Positions 9,025 to 17,846 of a DNA stretch of 64,000 nucleotides are shown here, one piece after another. Position numbers and translations under genes: made by a program. Each line of letters starts with the position of its first letter. Position 1 is the first letter of the stretch. The stretch is from Sphingobacteruim zhuxiongii (GTDB lineage Bacteria; Bacteroidota; Bacteroidia; Sphingobacteriales; Sphingobacteriaceae): assembly GCF_009557615.1 (NCBI RefSeq), contig NZ_CP045652.1:4030001-4094000 (forward strand), in the 5' to 3' direction. Below the pieces are notes generated by a model. That model was not told the origin of the DNA and ran no database searches. It worked only from the letters and a program-made list of their open reading frames with translations.

Positions 9025-10485
9025 CTATAAATTCTCCTCTGCAGGGATTGGCCAAACAAATTTCTCTATACTAGGCGACATGGTTCCCTGCGCACGATAT
9101 ATCGGATGAAACCATTTTTTATAGTGTAAAAACAAAACGCCTTCTCCGATATATTCTCTTCGAATTTCATCTAAAAGCAATTCTTGCAGGACAGAAGTCG
9201 GCATATTAATCGACCAATCTATAGGATCAATAGTACGACTTTGTCTAACGAGGTTCAAGTAATCCAAGGCGAGTTTTGGATCCGTTTGTAAAAATGCTTC
9301 GCATAAAATAAAATATAGCTCAGGAAGGCTGATTAATTGTGCAATTTGATACTGATCAGGCGCAACATTAGAATCAGCCAATGATAAGTCAAATAGCTTG
9401 TAGAAAGTTTCGTAAGGCGTCCACCATAGATATCTGATATCATTCGTGTTTCCAGACCCTCCAGCAAAGAGCCCTCTTAACAAGGTTTCATAAGCTGTTT
9501 TTAACTTCATCCGAGGGTTGCTAACGTCATACAAGTAGCCACTGGTCATTTCGTTCATCCGCCTAATCTGCAAGCCCCACAAACTCTCCATATTAAAACG
9601 TATATCTTTGTCTGGAGGGTTTCCATATTGGTCCCATATATTTAGGAATCGCGCTGTTTTTTCGTCTTTCAAAGAAACTAGGAGTGCGCTCGCAACTTCC
9701 GCAGCTTTTACATGGTTGCCCTGCCAACTGTACTTACGACAAAGCAATGCTTGGGCAGCATAGATGTTTAAATGTTGTTTTCTTCGATCTGTGATAAAAT
9801 TGTAAGGGCCTGATTGTTCTAATTCTTCTTCAAGCACGGCGCTTGTCAAAATAGGATCGTCTTTCATTAATGCAATAGCTTGCAGCAGGTCTTGCTCTAC
9901 CAACGACAGATATGTGCTATTCAAAACGGGTTCCGTCTTTTGAATCTTCGTATCGGTATAGTAGGGTAGTGTCTTTTTATCAACCCCTTGTTGAGACATT
10001 ACTGGTCCAAAAAGTCTAAAAAGCTCAAAGTGAAAAAAAGCTCTTAAAGCAAGGATTTCTCCTTTCAAAAGTTCATAGTCCGGGTCTGATTTGATGCTGT
10101 CCACATGCTCCAATAAGGTATTACATTGGCGAATGAGCATATATAGATCCGACCATATTTGAAATATTCTCTTTTTGGTTTGATCATTATCATAAGAAAA
10201 ATTGTAGTCGCTATGGTATATATGGTTGTTGGGCACTTCCCAGTATCCGGCCAAAACATCCAACATCCCAAACTCCAATTCTCTCCCATACAAACTCGCA
10301 TCGCCCATTGTTGCGTATATTCCAGTAAGAATCTTAACAAATCCTTGTTTACTTTTCAAGGATTCATCAAGCGTTAGCTGCTCTGGAGCATTCACATCAA
10401 TCCATTTACTACAGCTCAGGATTAGGAAAACCGTTGTGCAGAAAAGCCCTCGAAGAGCAAATTTCAATGTTTTAAATTTTCTCAT
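9025..10485 (-). CDS. RagB/SusD-family nutrient-binding lipoprotein
   Basis: A 486-residue SusD-like surface lipoprotein (lipobox at C25, LILSC). It has the family layout: a TPR-like helical core with the N-terminal LTLDESLKSKQGFVKILTGIY segment, the RAFFHFELFRLFGPV motif near residues 150-165, and a C-terminal EIRREYIGEGVLFLHYKKW signature. It forms the lid of the SusC channel and captures substrate. The gene starts on the base after the SusC stop codon, indicating tight coupling. Confidence 0.95.
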   Translation of the reverse strand: MRKFKTLKFALRGLFCTTVFLILSCSKWIDVNAPEQLTLDESLKSKQGFVKILTGIYATMGDASLYGRELEFGMLDVLAGYWEVPNNHIYHSDYNFSYDNDQTKKRIFQIWSDLYMLIRQCNTLLEHVDSIKSDPDYELLKGEILALRAFFHFELFRLFGPVMSQQGVDKKTLPYYTDTKIQKTEPVLNSTYLSLVEQDLLQAIALMKDDPILTSAVLEEELEQSGPYNFITDRRKQHLNIYAAQALLCRKYSWQGNHVKAAEVASALLVSLKDEKTARFLNIWDQYGNPPDKDIRFNMESLWGLQIRRMNEMTSGYLYDVSNPRMKLKTAYETLLRGLFAGGSGNTNDIRYLWWTPYETFYKLFDLSLADSNVAPDQYQIAQLISLPELYFILCEAFLQTDPKLALDYLNLVRQSRTIDPIDWSINMPTSVLQELLLDEIRREYIGEGVLFLHYKKWFHPIYRAQGTMSPSIEKFVWPIPAEENL

Positions 10486-13400
10486 CTAGAATTGTGTTAA
10501 AAGACCAAAATTGAACGATCGACTCATTGGATAATTTAAACCACGCTCCATGTTCACCGTACTGCTCAGCAATAAATCATTTGCCGCCATTTGTAAACGA
10601 AGTCCTTTTAAACGATATCTTTCGATTAAGCGCAGCGGCACATCATAATTGAACAGGATAGAACTCAGTCTTATATAACTTTCCTTTTCAACAAACCGGC
10701 TACTTAGATAGCTTGGGTCAGCATCACCGATGTTTTTAAATTTTGTCACATCGCCAGGTGCTATCCATCGACTTTGTAAAGCGCGCAGATCGGTATTCAA
10801 CCAGGGATCTTGATTTTCCACCCTAGTTGCACTGGTATAGTTGTAAACTTGACCTCCCAAAGAATAGTATAGATAGGCTTGTAAGGACAAGGCTTTATAG
10901 TTCATACTCAAGTGCATTGTTCCAAAGACTATCGCCTCTTTATTTCCGATGACAACGATATCATCTGTACGCCATTGATCGGTTATACGATTCGTTTTAG
11001 AAAGGAAATATTCTTTACCTGTTGCTGGATCAATGCCAAGTGACTGAACGCCTTTTAGATTCAAAAGTGACTCTCCGACTTGGTACAATTCTGTTTGATT
11101 GTAATTGCCAAAGCGGTCCAAGGTCATATTAGTGACGTTCATATTCTTTAGCTCCTCGGAAAGCTGCAGTAACTTCCCTCGATTTCTGACTGCAGTTAAT
11201 GAGAATTCTGTGGAGATTGTTTTATCTTGACTTTCATAAAACCTAAGGTACATTTCCGACTCAAAACCTGCATTTTTTACTTTTCCGATATTTTCATAGT
11301 AGCCGTTTCCCGGAATCCCTATAGACGGAGCCGTGGTAATCAATGATACCATCCGATTGGTGTTTTTCGAATATAGAAAGAACGACAGGCGTAACCTGTC
11401 CTGTAGCAAACTGGTTCTTGTTCCCAAACTTGTGGAGCTAATCTTCGGCCATTTCAAATTTGGATTCCCCTGATTATTGTAGAGATACCCAATTTCCAAT
11501 AGATATTGCCGTTGTTCTGCATTTAGATAACTAGAGGTTGTCATATTGTTCAAAAATGCATCGGTACCTGCGACCCCAGTATTCACAAAAAGAAGCATAT
11601 CGGTTATCCATTCCATATTTGAAAGCAGCTTACTCTTCAAATTATAAGCGGTTCCTAAACTCCAAAATTGGCCATAAGGATTGTTTTGGCCGAATTTCGA
11701 AGACCCATCCATGCGATAAGAAAAATCCATAAAATAGGCGTTCTGAAATGAATAAGCACCAGTAACTATACCACTAACAAGTCTATTTTTGTTGGCCATA
11801 CTAAATGGAGTACTACTCATCGCAGTAATAGACTGCATATCACTCGGTAGCTCTTGATCATGACTTAAGCCGATCATATTTCTTCCACGCTCCAATGCAT
11901 CCGCAGACCGTGCTTCTGAAACGAGATTTACCTGAAAGGAATGCGCTGCGATACGACGATTATAGCCTAGATTGACATTTGCAGTAATATAATTCCCATT
12001 AGAGGTTGAATACCGATATAACCCTTTATTCGAATTATCTTTATCCACGTACTGAGTATTTAAAGGCGAGATAAATTTCTCTGCCCCATCCCATAAACGC
12101 TCGTAGTTTATATTTGACTTCAGGGAAAAATTCTCATTTATCTTGTAGGAAATAAAAACACTTTGGGAATACAGCTGTCTTTTTATTTCGTCTTTGTAGG
12201 GCAGCAAAGCATTACTTAACGGGTTGTATTTTAATGCGCTAAGGGTTTCATCGGGGTAGCTTGCAATTAGTGATCCGCGATTATCCAGCAGTCGTTGATA
12301 GGGATTCATGAGCGCATAATCTTGAAAATTTCCGAATGGTGACTCATAACCAGTTCGATATTCATAGTTACTTGACGACCAAATTTCCAAACCAGTAAAT
12401 GGTCTATATACCAAATTCAGCTGGGCGCCAGACCGATCACGCCTAGATCCTTTCATGACAGCATTTAAGCGACTCATGTTTCCAGATATACCATAGACAA
12501 ATTTTTGATTCCCCCCTTCTAGACGTAAACTCGCCGAGTTTGATATCTCTTGCTGTAAAGGCTGCTTTAGCCAGTAAGTATCGACACCTTCTAGTACGTT
12601 GGCCAATCGTTGGCTATATAAGTTATCTAGTTTCGTCTGATTAATATTTTGTTGGTTTAGACTTTCTCCCAGAGCAGCTTTGTGTCGATATTTACCGGCG
12701 AAACTCTCAAATTCCAACTTCTCACTCGCGTTCATCAAATTATAGTCTGAGAGATCTGCGCCTGTTAAAGACAGACGATAATCTAAGGAAATTTTTATAT
12801 CCCCCGGCTTTGGTTTCTTTGTTTCTACGAGTAAAACGCCATTTCCACCACGCGATCCATAAAGGACCATGGAACTTACGTCTTTCAAAAGCACGATTCT
12901 TTCGATACGATTGATGTCTAAGTCGTATAGTCGCTCTAAAGTCACTTCAAACCCATCGAGTATAATTAATGGAGAATTTACTACATAATTACCCACGTTA
13001 TTGATTCCTCGAACAGTGATTTGAGGGATTTGATTGGGGTTTCCTCCATTGAATATATCATCCTGTATCTTGAATGCCGGCTCGATAGCTTCAATAATCT
13101 TTAGTGTATTATTGGAGTTGAAATTACGAAGCTCATTTTGCGAAATTATGGAGGCTGCGCCGGTGAAACTACTCATCTTGCGCTGTGAATAGCCTGTATT
13201 GATATCGAGAGAATCTAAAGCGAAGCTAAGTTGTTGAAGTTCTATACGAAGTGATTTCTGACCATTGATTTTTAGATGGCTACTTTGATAGCCAAGCATG
13301 GAAAAACTCAGCTCTGGATCATCAACATACTCTATTTCAAAACGTCCATATTGATCTGAAGCAGCAACATTTCTGTTTTCGGATATATTCCTAATGGATA

Positions 13401-13848
13401 CACCCGAGAGCGGTTCTCCTAAATGGTTAAAAATCTGACCTGATAACTTTGACTTCTTAACAGATGCTTTCACGCGATCGCTTATTTCTCGCTTTCTCTC
13501 TGCAGTCAATTTTCGAATAATAACTATTTTTCCGTCAACGAACATGTCTATCTCACTCTTATCTGAAAGCCTGAGTAAAACATTGGAAAGCTCCATATTA
13601 TGAACTCGAAAATCAAATTTGTTCGCGTTCCTCAATAGATTCAAATCCCCAAGCATGTCTATTTTCACTTGCTGTTGGATACGATCAAAAATATCAACGA
13701 GTGACTTATTTTTGACATCTAATGATATACGTTGCGCCACGCAGGGCATAGATAGAAAGAGGCAAAACACCACAACGCAATAAACTGCTTTACAGCTCAT
13801 TGCCTTGCGAACCCTGTATTTCAAGCTGATGATATTCCCCCTTATCAT
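10486..13848 (-). CDS. SusC/RagA TonB-linked outer-membrane receptor with STN domain
   Basis: A 1120-residue transporter. The order is a signal peptide (about 17-40), an STN signalling domain (about 42-112, ISLDVKNKSLVDIFDRIQQQ), a linker, a CarboxypepD_reg-like domain (about 133-210), a plug with the SusC signature (VLLKDVSSMVLYGSRGGNGVLLVETK, about 318-345), then a 22-strand barrel ending in an aromatic residue (FGLLTQF). The STN domain fits with the co-transcribed FecR 13 bases upstream. Substrate unknown; no glycoside hydrolase is adjacent, so a peptide or small-glycan ligand is as likely as a polysaccharide. Confidence 0.95.
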   Translation of the reverse strand: MIRGNIISLKYRVRKAMSCKAVYCVVVFCLFLSMPCVAQRISLDVKNKSLVDIFDRIQQQVKIDMLGDLNLLRNANKFDFRVHNMELSNVLLRLSDKSEIDMFVDGKIVIIRKLTAERKREISDRVKASVKKSKLSGQIFNHLGEPLSGVSIRNISENRNVAASDQYGRFEIEYVDDPELSFSMLGYQSSHLKINGQKSLRIELQQLSFALDSLDINTGYSQRKMSSFTGAASIISQNELRNFNSNNTLKIIEAIEPAFKIQDDIFNGGNPNQIPQITVRGINNVGNYVVNSPLIILDGFEVTLERLYDLDINRIERIVLLKDVSSMVLYGSRGGNGVLLVETKKPKPGDIKISLDYRLSLTGADLSDYNLMNASEKLEFESFAGKYRHKAALGESLNQQNINQTKLDNLYSQRLANVLEGVDTYWLKQPLQQEISNSASLRLEGGNQKFVYGISGNMSRLNAVMKGSRRDRSGAQLNLVYRPFTGLEIWSSSNYEYRTGYESPFGNFQDYALMNPYQRLLDNRGSLIASYPDETLSALKYNPLSNALLPYKDEIKRQLYSQSVFISYKINENFSLKSNINYERLWDGAEKFISPLNTQYVDKDNSNKGLYRYSTSNGNYITANVNLGYNRRIAAHSFQVNLVSEARSADALERGRNMIGLSHDQELPSDMQSITAMSSTPFSMANKNRLVSGIVTGAYSFQNAYFMDFSYRMDGSSKFGQNNPYGQFWSLGTAYNLKSKLLSNMEWITDMLLFVNTGVAGTDAFLNNMTTSSYLNAEQRQYLLEIGYLYNNQGNPNLKWPKISSTSLGTRTSLLQDRLRLSFFLYSKNTNRMVSLITTAPSIGIPGNGYYENIGKVKNAGFESEMYLRFYESQDKTISTEFSLTAVRNRGKLLQLSEELKNMNVTNMTLDRFGNYNQTELYQVGESLLNLKGVQSLGIDPATGKEYFLSKTNRITDQWRTDDIVVIGNKEAIVFGTMHLSMNYKALSLQAYLYYSLGGQVYNYTSATRVENQDPWLNTDLRALQSRWIAPGDVTKFKNIGDADPSYLSSRFVEKESYIRLSSILFNYDVPLRLIERYRLKGLRLQMAANDLLLSSTVNMERGLNYPMSRSFNFGLLTQF

Positions 13849-13861
13849 TTTCTTTTTACAG

Positions 13862-14974
13862 TTATTTAGATTGGTCTGTTATATAGATCTTATTCTGTTT
13901 TAATGCATATGAAATTGGTATTACTTTGTTAATGGCATCTAGCACTTCTTTTAATGACAGTCTTCGACTGAGCATTCCATACAACTGGCGATTAGCTAGC
14001 TCAGGCTCTATTTGAATTTCTACCTCATACCATTCACTTAATATGCTGGTAAACTCTCCTAAATTATATTGCGTTAGATTAAATCGGTCATCTTTCCAAG
14101 CAAGTATACTCGTTGGATTATCCATAACGACCACTTGACTTCCATTGAAAAACTCGTTTGGAGACATCACAATTGGTTCGGAGATTAATGAAGTATCATC
14201 TGCATGTTTGGTTAATGCAATTTTTCCTTTTTCTAGGTAAATCTGACTAAGCTTTCCAAATTTAGCGTTGAATTCTGTCCCGAGTACTTCAATATCTTTC
14301 TCTTTACCAAGTACACGGAAAGTTGCTGGCCCAGCCTCGTTGTTTTTAGCGATAATACGGAAATAAGCTTCTCCATCCAATCGAACCCTTCTCATGGATT
14401 CAAAGTCGGAGGGAACTTCCAATTCTGTATTTTCATTGATCCATACTTTTGATCCATCCGAAAGCTCGAAAATCGCCATCCCTCCTTTTAGCGCTTGGAT
14501 GGTAAATTTTAAAACGGCTTGCGAATTTTCTGCAGTACTATGTTTATACTCCCCTGTCGCTAATTTTTGAAATTTATGCCCTTGGCCAGTCCAGGTGTCG
14601 CCAGCTTTCAATTTTGCTAAACTTAGCTTCTCCCCATTATCGAATAATATCTCAACGCCATTAGCTTGTGGCCCTTTAATTTGCGCAATCTCCGTGTATA
14701 CTGCACGTTGTGCCTCAAAATTAAAGAAGAAGTAATTCGCTAATAAAGAGCAAAAAATAAGAACAGAAGCAGCGGCAACCCAGCCCCAGACCTTCGGTTT
14801 AGAATTTGTGCCCTTTATTTTATGATCCAACTCAAGTGCTAACTCATCTAATTTTTCAATTGTTAACTTCTCTCCGGAGTTGAGTTGATTAAACCATTGT
14901 TCTATCAGTAAGCTCTCCTGGGCAGTTGTTTTTCCTTCCGCATATTTCCGTAAGAGTTCTTTTTTATTTTCCAT
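13862..14974 (-). CDS. FecR-family anti-sigma factor
   Basis: A 370-residue membrane anti-sigma factor. It has a cytoplasmic N-terminus (about 1-60), a membrane helix at about 64-85 (VWGWVAAASVLIFCSLLANYFF) and a periplasmic FecR domain (FELSDGSKVWINENTELEVPSDF, DGEAYFRI; about 165-205). The C-terminal DUF4974-like region (about 295-365) ends YALKQNKIYITD. It lies 37 bases after the sigma gene and 13 before SusC, and belongs to the same operon. Confidence 0.93.
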   Translation of the reverse strand: MENKKELLRKYAEGKTTAQESLLIEQWFNQLNSGEKLTIEKLDELALELDHKIKGTNSKPKVWGWVAAASVLIFCSLLANYFFFNFEAQRAVYTEIAQIKGPQANGVEILFDNGEKLSLAKLKAGDTWTGQGHKFQKLATGEYKHSTAENSQAVLKFTIQALKGGMAIFELSDGSKVWINENTELEVPSDFESMRRVRLDGEAYFRIIAKNNEAGPATFRVLGKEKDIEVLGTEFNAKFGKLSQIYLEKGKIALTKHADDTSLISEPIVMSPNEFFNGSQVVVMDNPTSILAWKDDRFNLTQYNLGEFTSILSEWYEVEIQIEPELANRQLYGMLSRRLSLKEVLDAINKVIPISYALKQNKIYITDQSK

Positions 14975-15011
14975 GTCCGGTGAATTCTCGCCTTTCTATT
15001 AACAAAGGACA

Positions 15012-15587
15012 TTAACTAATCAATAGCGAAATTAATAGATATCCAGTATAGCGCGATTTTAAAAATTTTAAGATCTTTGATTTCTCGTTTCGAATGGTCT
15101 TTTCCGTTAAGTTCAGTTCTTCTGCAATTTCTTGATTTTTATAGCCCTGTAAGTGACGCTTAATGATCGTCATGGCATTGGGATTAAACCTGGCTAATTC
15201 CGATTCAATTTCATTCAAAAAGAGTTCTACACGCACTTTGTGGTCCGTCGAATTATCGAAACGATCCATATCATCCACATCAAGTGTATCTAAATACACT
15301 GAATTGTGTTTCGTCTTTCCAATAAAATCGATGATTCTATTTCTCAGCACATGAAATAAATACCAGGATAACTTTTCTTTCTGACCGATCCTATCCCTAT
15401 GCGACCAAATCTTAGCGAATACATCGTGTACAATATCTACTGCAGGGGCAGAACCTACCTTTTTCACGGTGTAACTTATCATCGGTTTTTTGTACCGATC
15501 GTAAAGTACAGTGAAGGCGTGTCTGTTACTTTCCTTCACCAAAAGAAACAATTCTTCATCGGTAAGATTCTCAAGTAAATCTGCCAT
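15012..15587 (-). CDS. ECF RNA polymerase sigma factor
   Basis: A 191-residue sigma factor of the Bacteroidota FecI/RpoE-like type. Region 2 (RHAFTVLYDRYKKPMISYTVKKV, VDIVHDVFAKIW) lies at about 17-75. Region 4 helix-turn-helix (YKNQEIAEELNLTEKTIRN) lies at about 148-168. First gene of the six-gene sigma-FecR-SusC-SusD-DUF4843-PKD operon. It presumably activates that operon once the FecR/receptor complex signals. Confidence 0.93.
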   Translation of the reverse strand: MADLLENLTDEELFLLVKESNRHAFTVLYDRYKKPMISYTVKKVGSAPAVDIVHDVFAKIWSHRDRIGQKEKLSWYLFHVLRNRIIDFIGKTKHNSVYLDTLDVDDMDRFDNSTDHKVRVELFLNEIESELARFNPNAMTIIKRHLQGYKNQEIAEELNLTEKTIRNEKSKILKFLKSRYTGYLLISLLIS

Positions 15588-15803
15588 ATTTTTTCAAGGT
15601 AGTGCCCAAATATATCTATAAAAATGATAAAACCTATAGTCAACAATTATCAAGACTGAACAATTTGAAAAACTCGTAAAGGTATTATAATGCCGCCTGA
15701 CGGGCGTTATGTCAACATTTTGCTACAAAATTCCACAGATTCGATACCATATCCTGTTATAACGTGTAACACTCGGGACAATTCAATAATACGATCGTGT
15801 TAG

Positions 15804-15831
15804 TTGTTGATTGGGCTGGCTAATCGGTTTG
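15804..15831 (+). promoter_or_regulatory. Possible Bacteroidota sigma-A promoter for the peptide/fimbrillin operon
   Basis: TTG at 15804-15806 and TCGGTTTG at 15824-15831 resemble the -33 TTG and -7 TAnnTTTG elements with a 17-base gap, one mismatch in the -7 box. It lies 20 bases upstream of the ATG at 15851. By-eye match only. Confidence 0.3.
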
Positions 15832-15850
15832 ATAAAAATATAAAAAAATT

Positions 15851-16054
15851 ATGGAAGAATTAAAAATAACACAAGATCAAGTATCAGCGAAACGAAAATA
15901 CAAGTCTCCTAGAGTCAGCATGGAGATCATCGTACTAGAGCATAGCATTGCTGCCGGATCAAATAATGTTAGTGTGGGCGGACCACAGGACTCATCACAA
16001 CCCGAAATCATTGATCAGGGTTTAGACGAGCGTACTTATGATATGGAATTTTAA
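15851..16054 (+). CDS. Short fimbrillin-associated peptide (locus A)
   Basis: A 67-residue, highly polar protein with no signal peptide or membrane helix. It aligns gap-free with the 51-residue peptide at 56697-56852. Identical positions here are Y17, P20, I26, L29, E30, I33, A34, A35, S37 and N39 (core LEHSIAAGSNN). The tail after the core is acidic and Gly/Ser/Gln-rich and ends DMEF; the other peptide ends NGDF. As in locus B, the next gene (31 bases on) encodes a fimbrillin-family lipoprotein. The conserved front part and divergent tail resemble the leader/core pattern of modified peptides, but that is inference. Function unknown. Confidence 0.8.
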   Translation: MEELKITQDQVSAKRKYKSPRVSMEIIVLEHSIAAGSNNVSVGGPQDSSQPEIIDQGLDERTYDMEF

Positions 16055-16085
16055 CTTTTACTTCAATTTGAAATAGATATTACCA

Positions 16086-17669
16086 ATGAAAAAACATATA
16101 TACTTTCTATTTATATTATTTACTACCGGTACGCTTACGGTGAGCTGCAACAAGCAGGAATCTTCTCCAGCTATTGCACAGGCCGAAGGTGTTGAGATTA
16201 TCGTTCATGGAATTAAGGACGCATTATTACAAGACAACAACGCTCCTGCGGCTGCTAAAGCTAGTTTAATTCGCAATGGATTGAGTAGTACTGAGCACGC
16301 TGACGGGCAGACCGATTTCGATGGATTCAGCTGGGAATTATCGGCAGAGAGCAACGCCTCGGCGAGTCGTTTACAGAGTACTAACGCAACGGTTTCAAAC
16401 GCTGGAAATAAATCTGCACTGAAAGCTGCAATGGGTCGTCGTAGTATGGATACAGGGAAAAAGTTCCGCATCCTCTTCTACGAAGTGCAAAATGGCAATG
16501 AAGTGTACAAAGCTTCTGCAGAAATTACAGTTTCTTCGACCCGGCATATTGAAAAATTATTTAATAACGTCACATACAAATGGTACGCTTACTCTTACGA
16601 TGATGCAGCAGCTATCCCTTTGCCTAGCGACACCAACAATCCACAAATCCCTACAAGAACGAATGCTCCATTGCTATACGATAGTGGGACTTTCACAACA
16701 ACTCCTGGTAATACTTCAAAAGTAGATATCGAATTTGAGCATCAAATTTCTAAAGTTGAGGTAAAAGTTGATGCACAGCAAATGTATGCAAACAACTTTG
16801 TGACGCTGACAGCCAATTTTGTTGCGCTACCTTTAGTTACAAAATCCTTTGGTGTGAAAAGTGGTGCTTTAGGAACTGCTATTTTAAATACGACTACAAC
16901 AAACGAAACGATCACTTTTGCTGCCGATGGTTCAAACGCAATTCAGAAATCAACGAATGCCCTGTATACAGCAGCAGCTTTACCTTCCTTTTCAGTGAAT
17001 TTTACCAATGTGGTCTATAACAAGACAGGGATGAATATTACCCTTATTCGCCCAACGTTACCACAACTTGCACTTATTACGGGCTTTAACAGCGATGTTA
17101 AACTTATAAAAAGAGCCTTGGTTAATCTAAAATACAAAGGTGGTGTGATCGGTGATAAGGAGTGGGCACAAGGAATTTTATACTATGATCCAACCGACCC
17201 AGGAAATCCATATAAAATTTCTGAACCCTTTATGACAGGAACAACGCATCCATGTAATTATTATTGGAACTGGAACTCCTTAAAACCGCGTAGCATTACA
17301 GGCAATAAAACTACTGAATTTGGTGACCCTTGTCGGGAAGTATTTCCAAAAAATTCCTGGAGAACACCAACGCGACAAGACTTTACCGGCTTAAATGTAG
17401 CTATTGCGAATGTACCCAACAATGGTGCTGTATACTTCGATGCTCAAAATGGTGAACGCGTTTATTTCCATGAGGCGGGATGGATTACTAACAATAATTG
17501 TTCGGTATCCAATACGAATGATGGTATGTACTGGTCGAGTGAGGCATACAGTACTGCAAACGGCTATGTATTGGAAATCGACGAACGCGGTGGAACTGGC
17601 GCGGGTAACGAGATCGCTCATTATTCAAAAATATACGGCATGAGCATCAAATGTGTTCGTCAGTATTAA
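16086..17669 (+). CDS. Fimbrillin-family surface lipoprotein (locus A)
   Basis: A 527-residue lipoprotein with lipobox C21 (GTLTVSC). The N-terminal half shows fimbrillin/Mfa-like features: the YKWYAYSYDD segment (about 161-170), the DIEFEHQISKVEVKVDA strand typical of Fim/Mfa proteins (about 215-232), and a second beta domain. The C-terminal third carries a conserved block (NPYKISEPF, FGDPCREVFP, WRTPTRQDF) also seen in the paralogue at 54865-56676 (NPYRFYATN, RQDPCAQVYP, WRQPTADDL). It is probably a cell-surface adhesin or pilus-tip subunit. Cotranscribed with the short peptide upstream and followed by a strong terminator. Confidence 0.82.
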   Translation: MKKHIYFLFILFTTGTLTVSCNKQESSPAIAQAEGVEIIVHGIKDALLQDNNAPAAAKASLIRNGLSSTEHADGQTDFDGFSWELSAESNASASRLQSTNATVSNAGNKSALKAAMGRRSMDTGKKFRILFYEVQNGNEVYKASAEITVSSTRHIEKLFNNVTYKWYAYSYDDAAAIPLPSDTNNPQIPTRTNAPLLYDSGTFTTTPGNTSKVDIEFEHQISKVEVKVDAQQMYANNFVTLTANFVALPLVTKSFGVKSGALGTAILNTTTTNETITFAADGSNAIQKSTNALYTAAALPSFSVNFTNVVYNKTGMNITLIRPTLPQLALITGFNSDVKLIKRALVNLKYKGGVIGDKEWAQGILYYDPTDPGNPYKISEPFMTGTTHPCNYYWNWNSLKPRSITGNKTTEFGDPCREVFPKNSWRTPTRQDFTGLNVAIANVPNNGAVYFDAQNGERVYFHEAGWITNNNCSVSNTNDGMYWSSEAYSTANGYVLEIDERGGTGAGNEIAHYSKIYGMSIKCVRQY

Positions 17670-17720
17670 GATAATTTTAAAACAACCTCTTTGTTTTAAT
17701 AGTGTGATGTGTAAGAATTT

Positions 17721-17763
17721 GAAGGCAATCCCTCCCAGGGAGCCTTCATCTTCTTTATTTATT
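17721..17763 (+). terminator. Rho-independent terminator after the fimbrillin gene
   Basis: The hairpin GAAGGC...GCCTTC with inner TCCCT/AGGGA pairing at 17721-17747 is followed by a T-rich run (ATCTTCTTTATTTATTT). It lies 51 bases after the fimbrillin stop codon and before the convergent TonB receptor gene. Confidence 0.75.
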
Positions 17764-17846
17764 TAGTGACGAATCACGGTACTATCATGTTTATAAAAGG
17801 CTGAACATTTATAGACCGTGATTTTTAATTTGCATTGGACGTAAGA

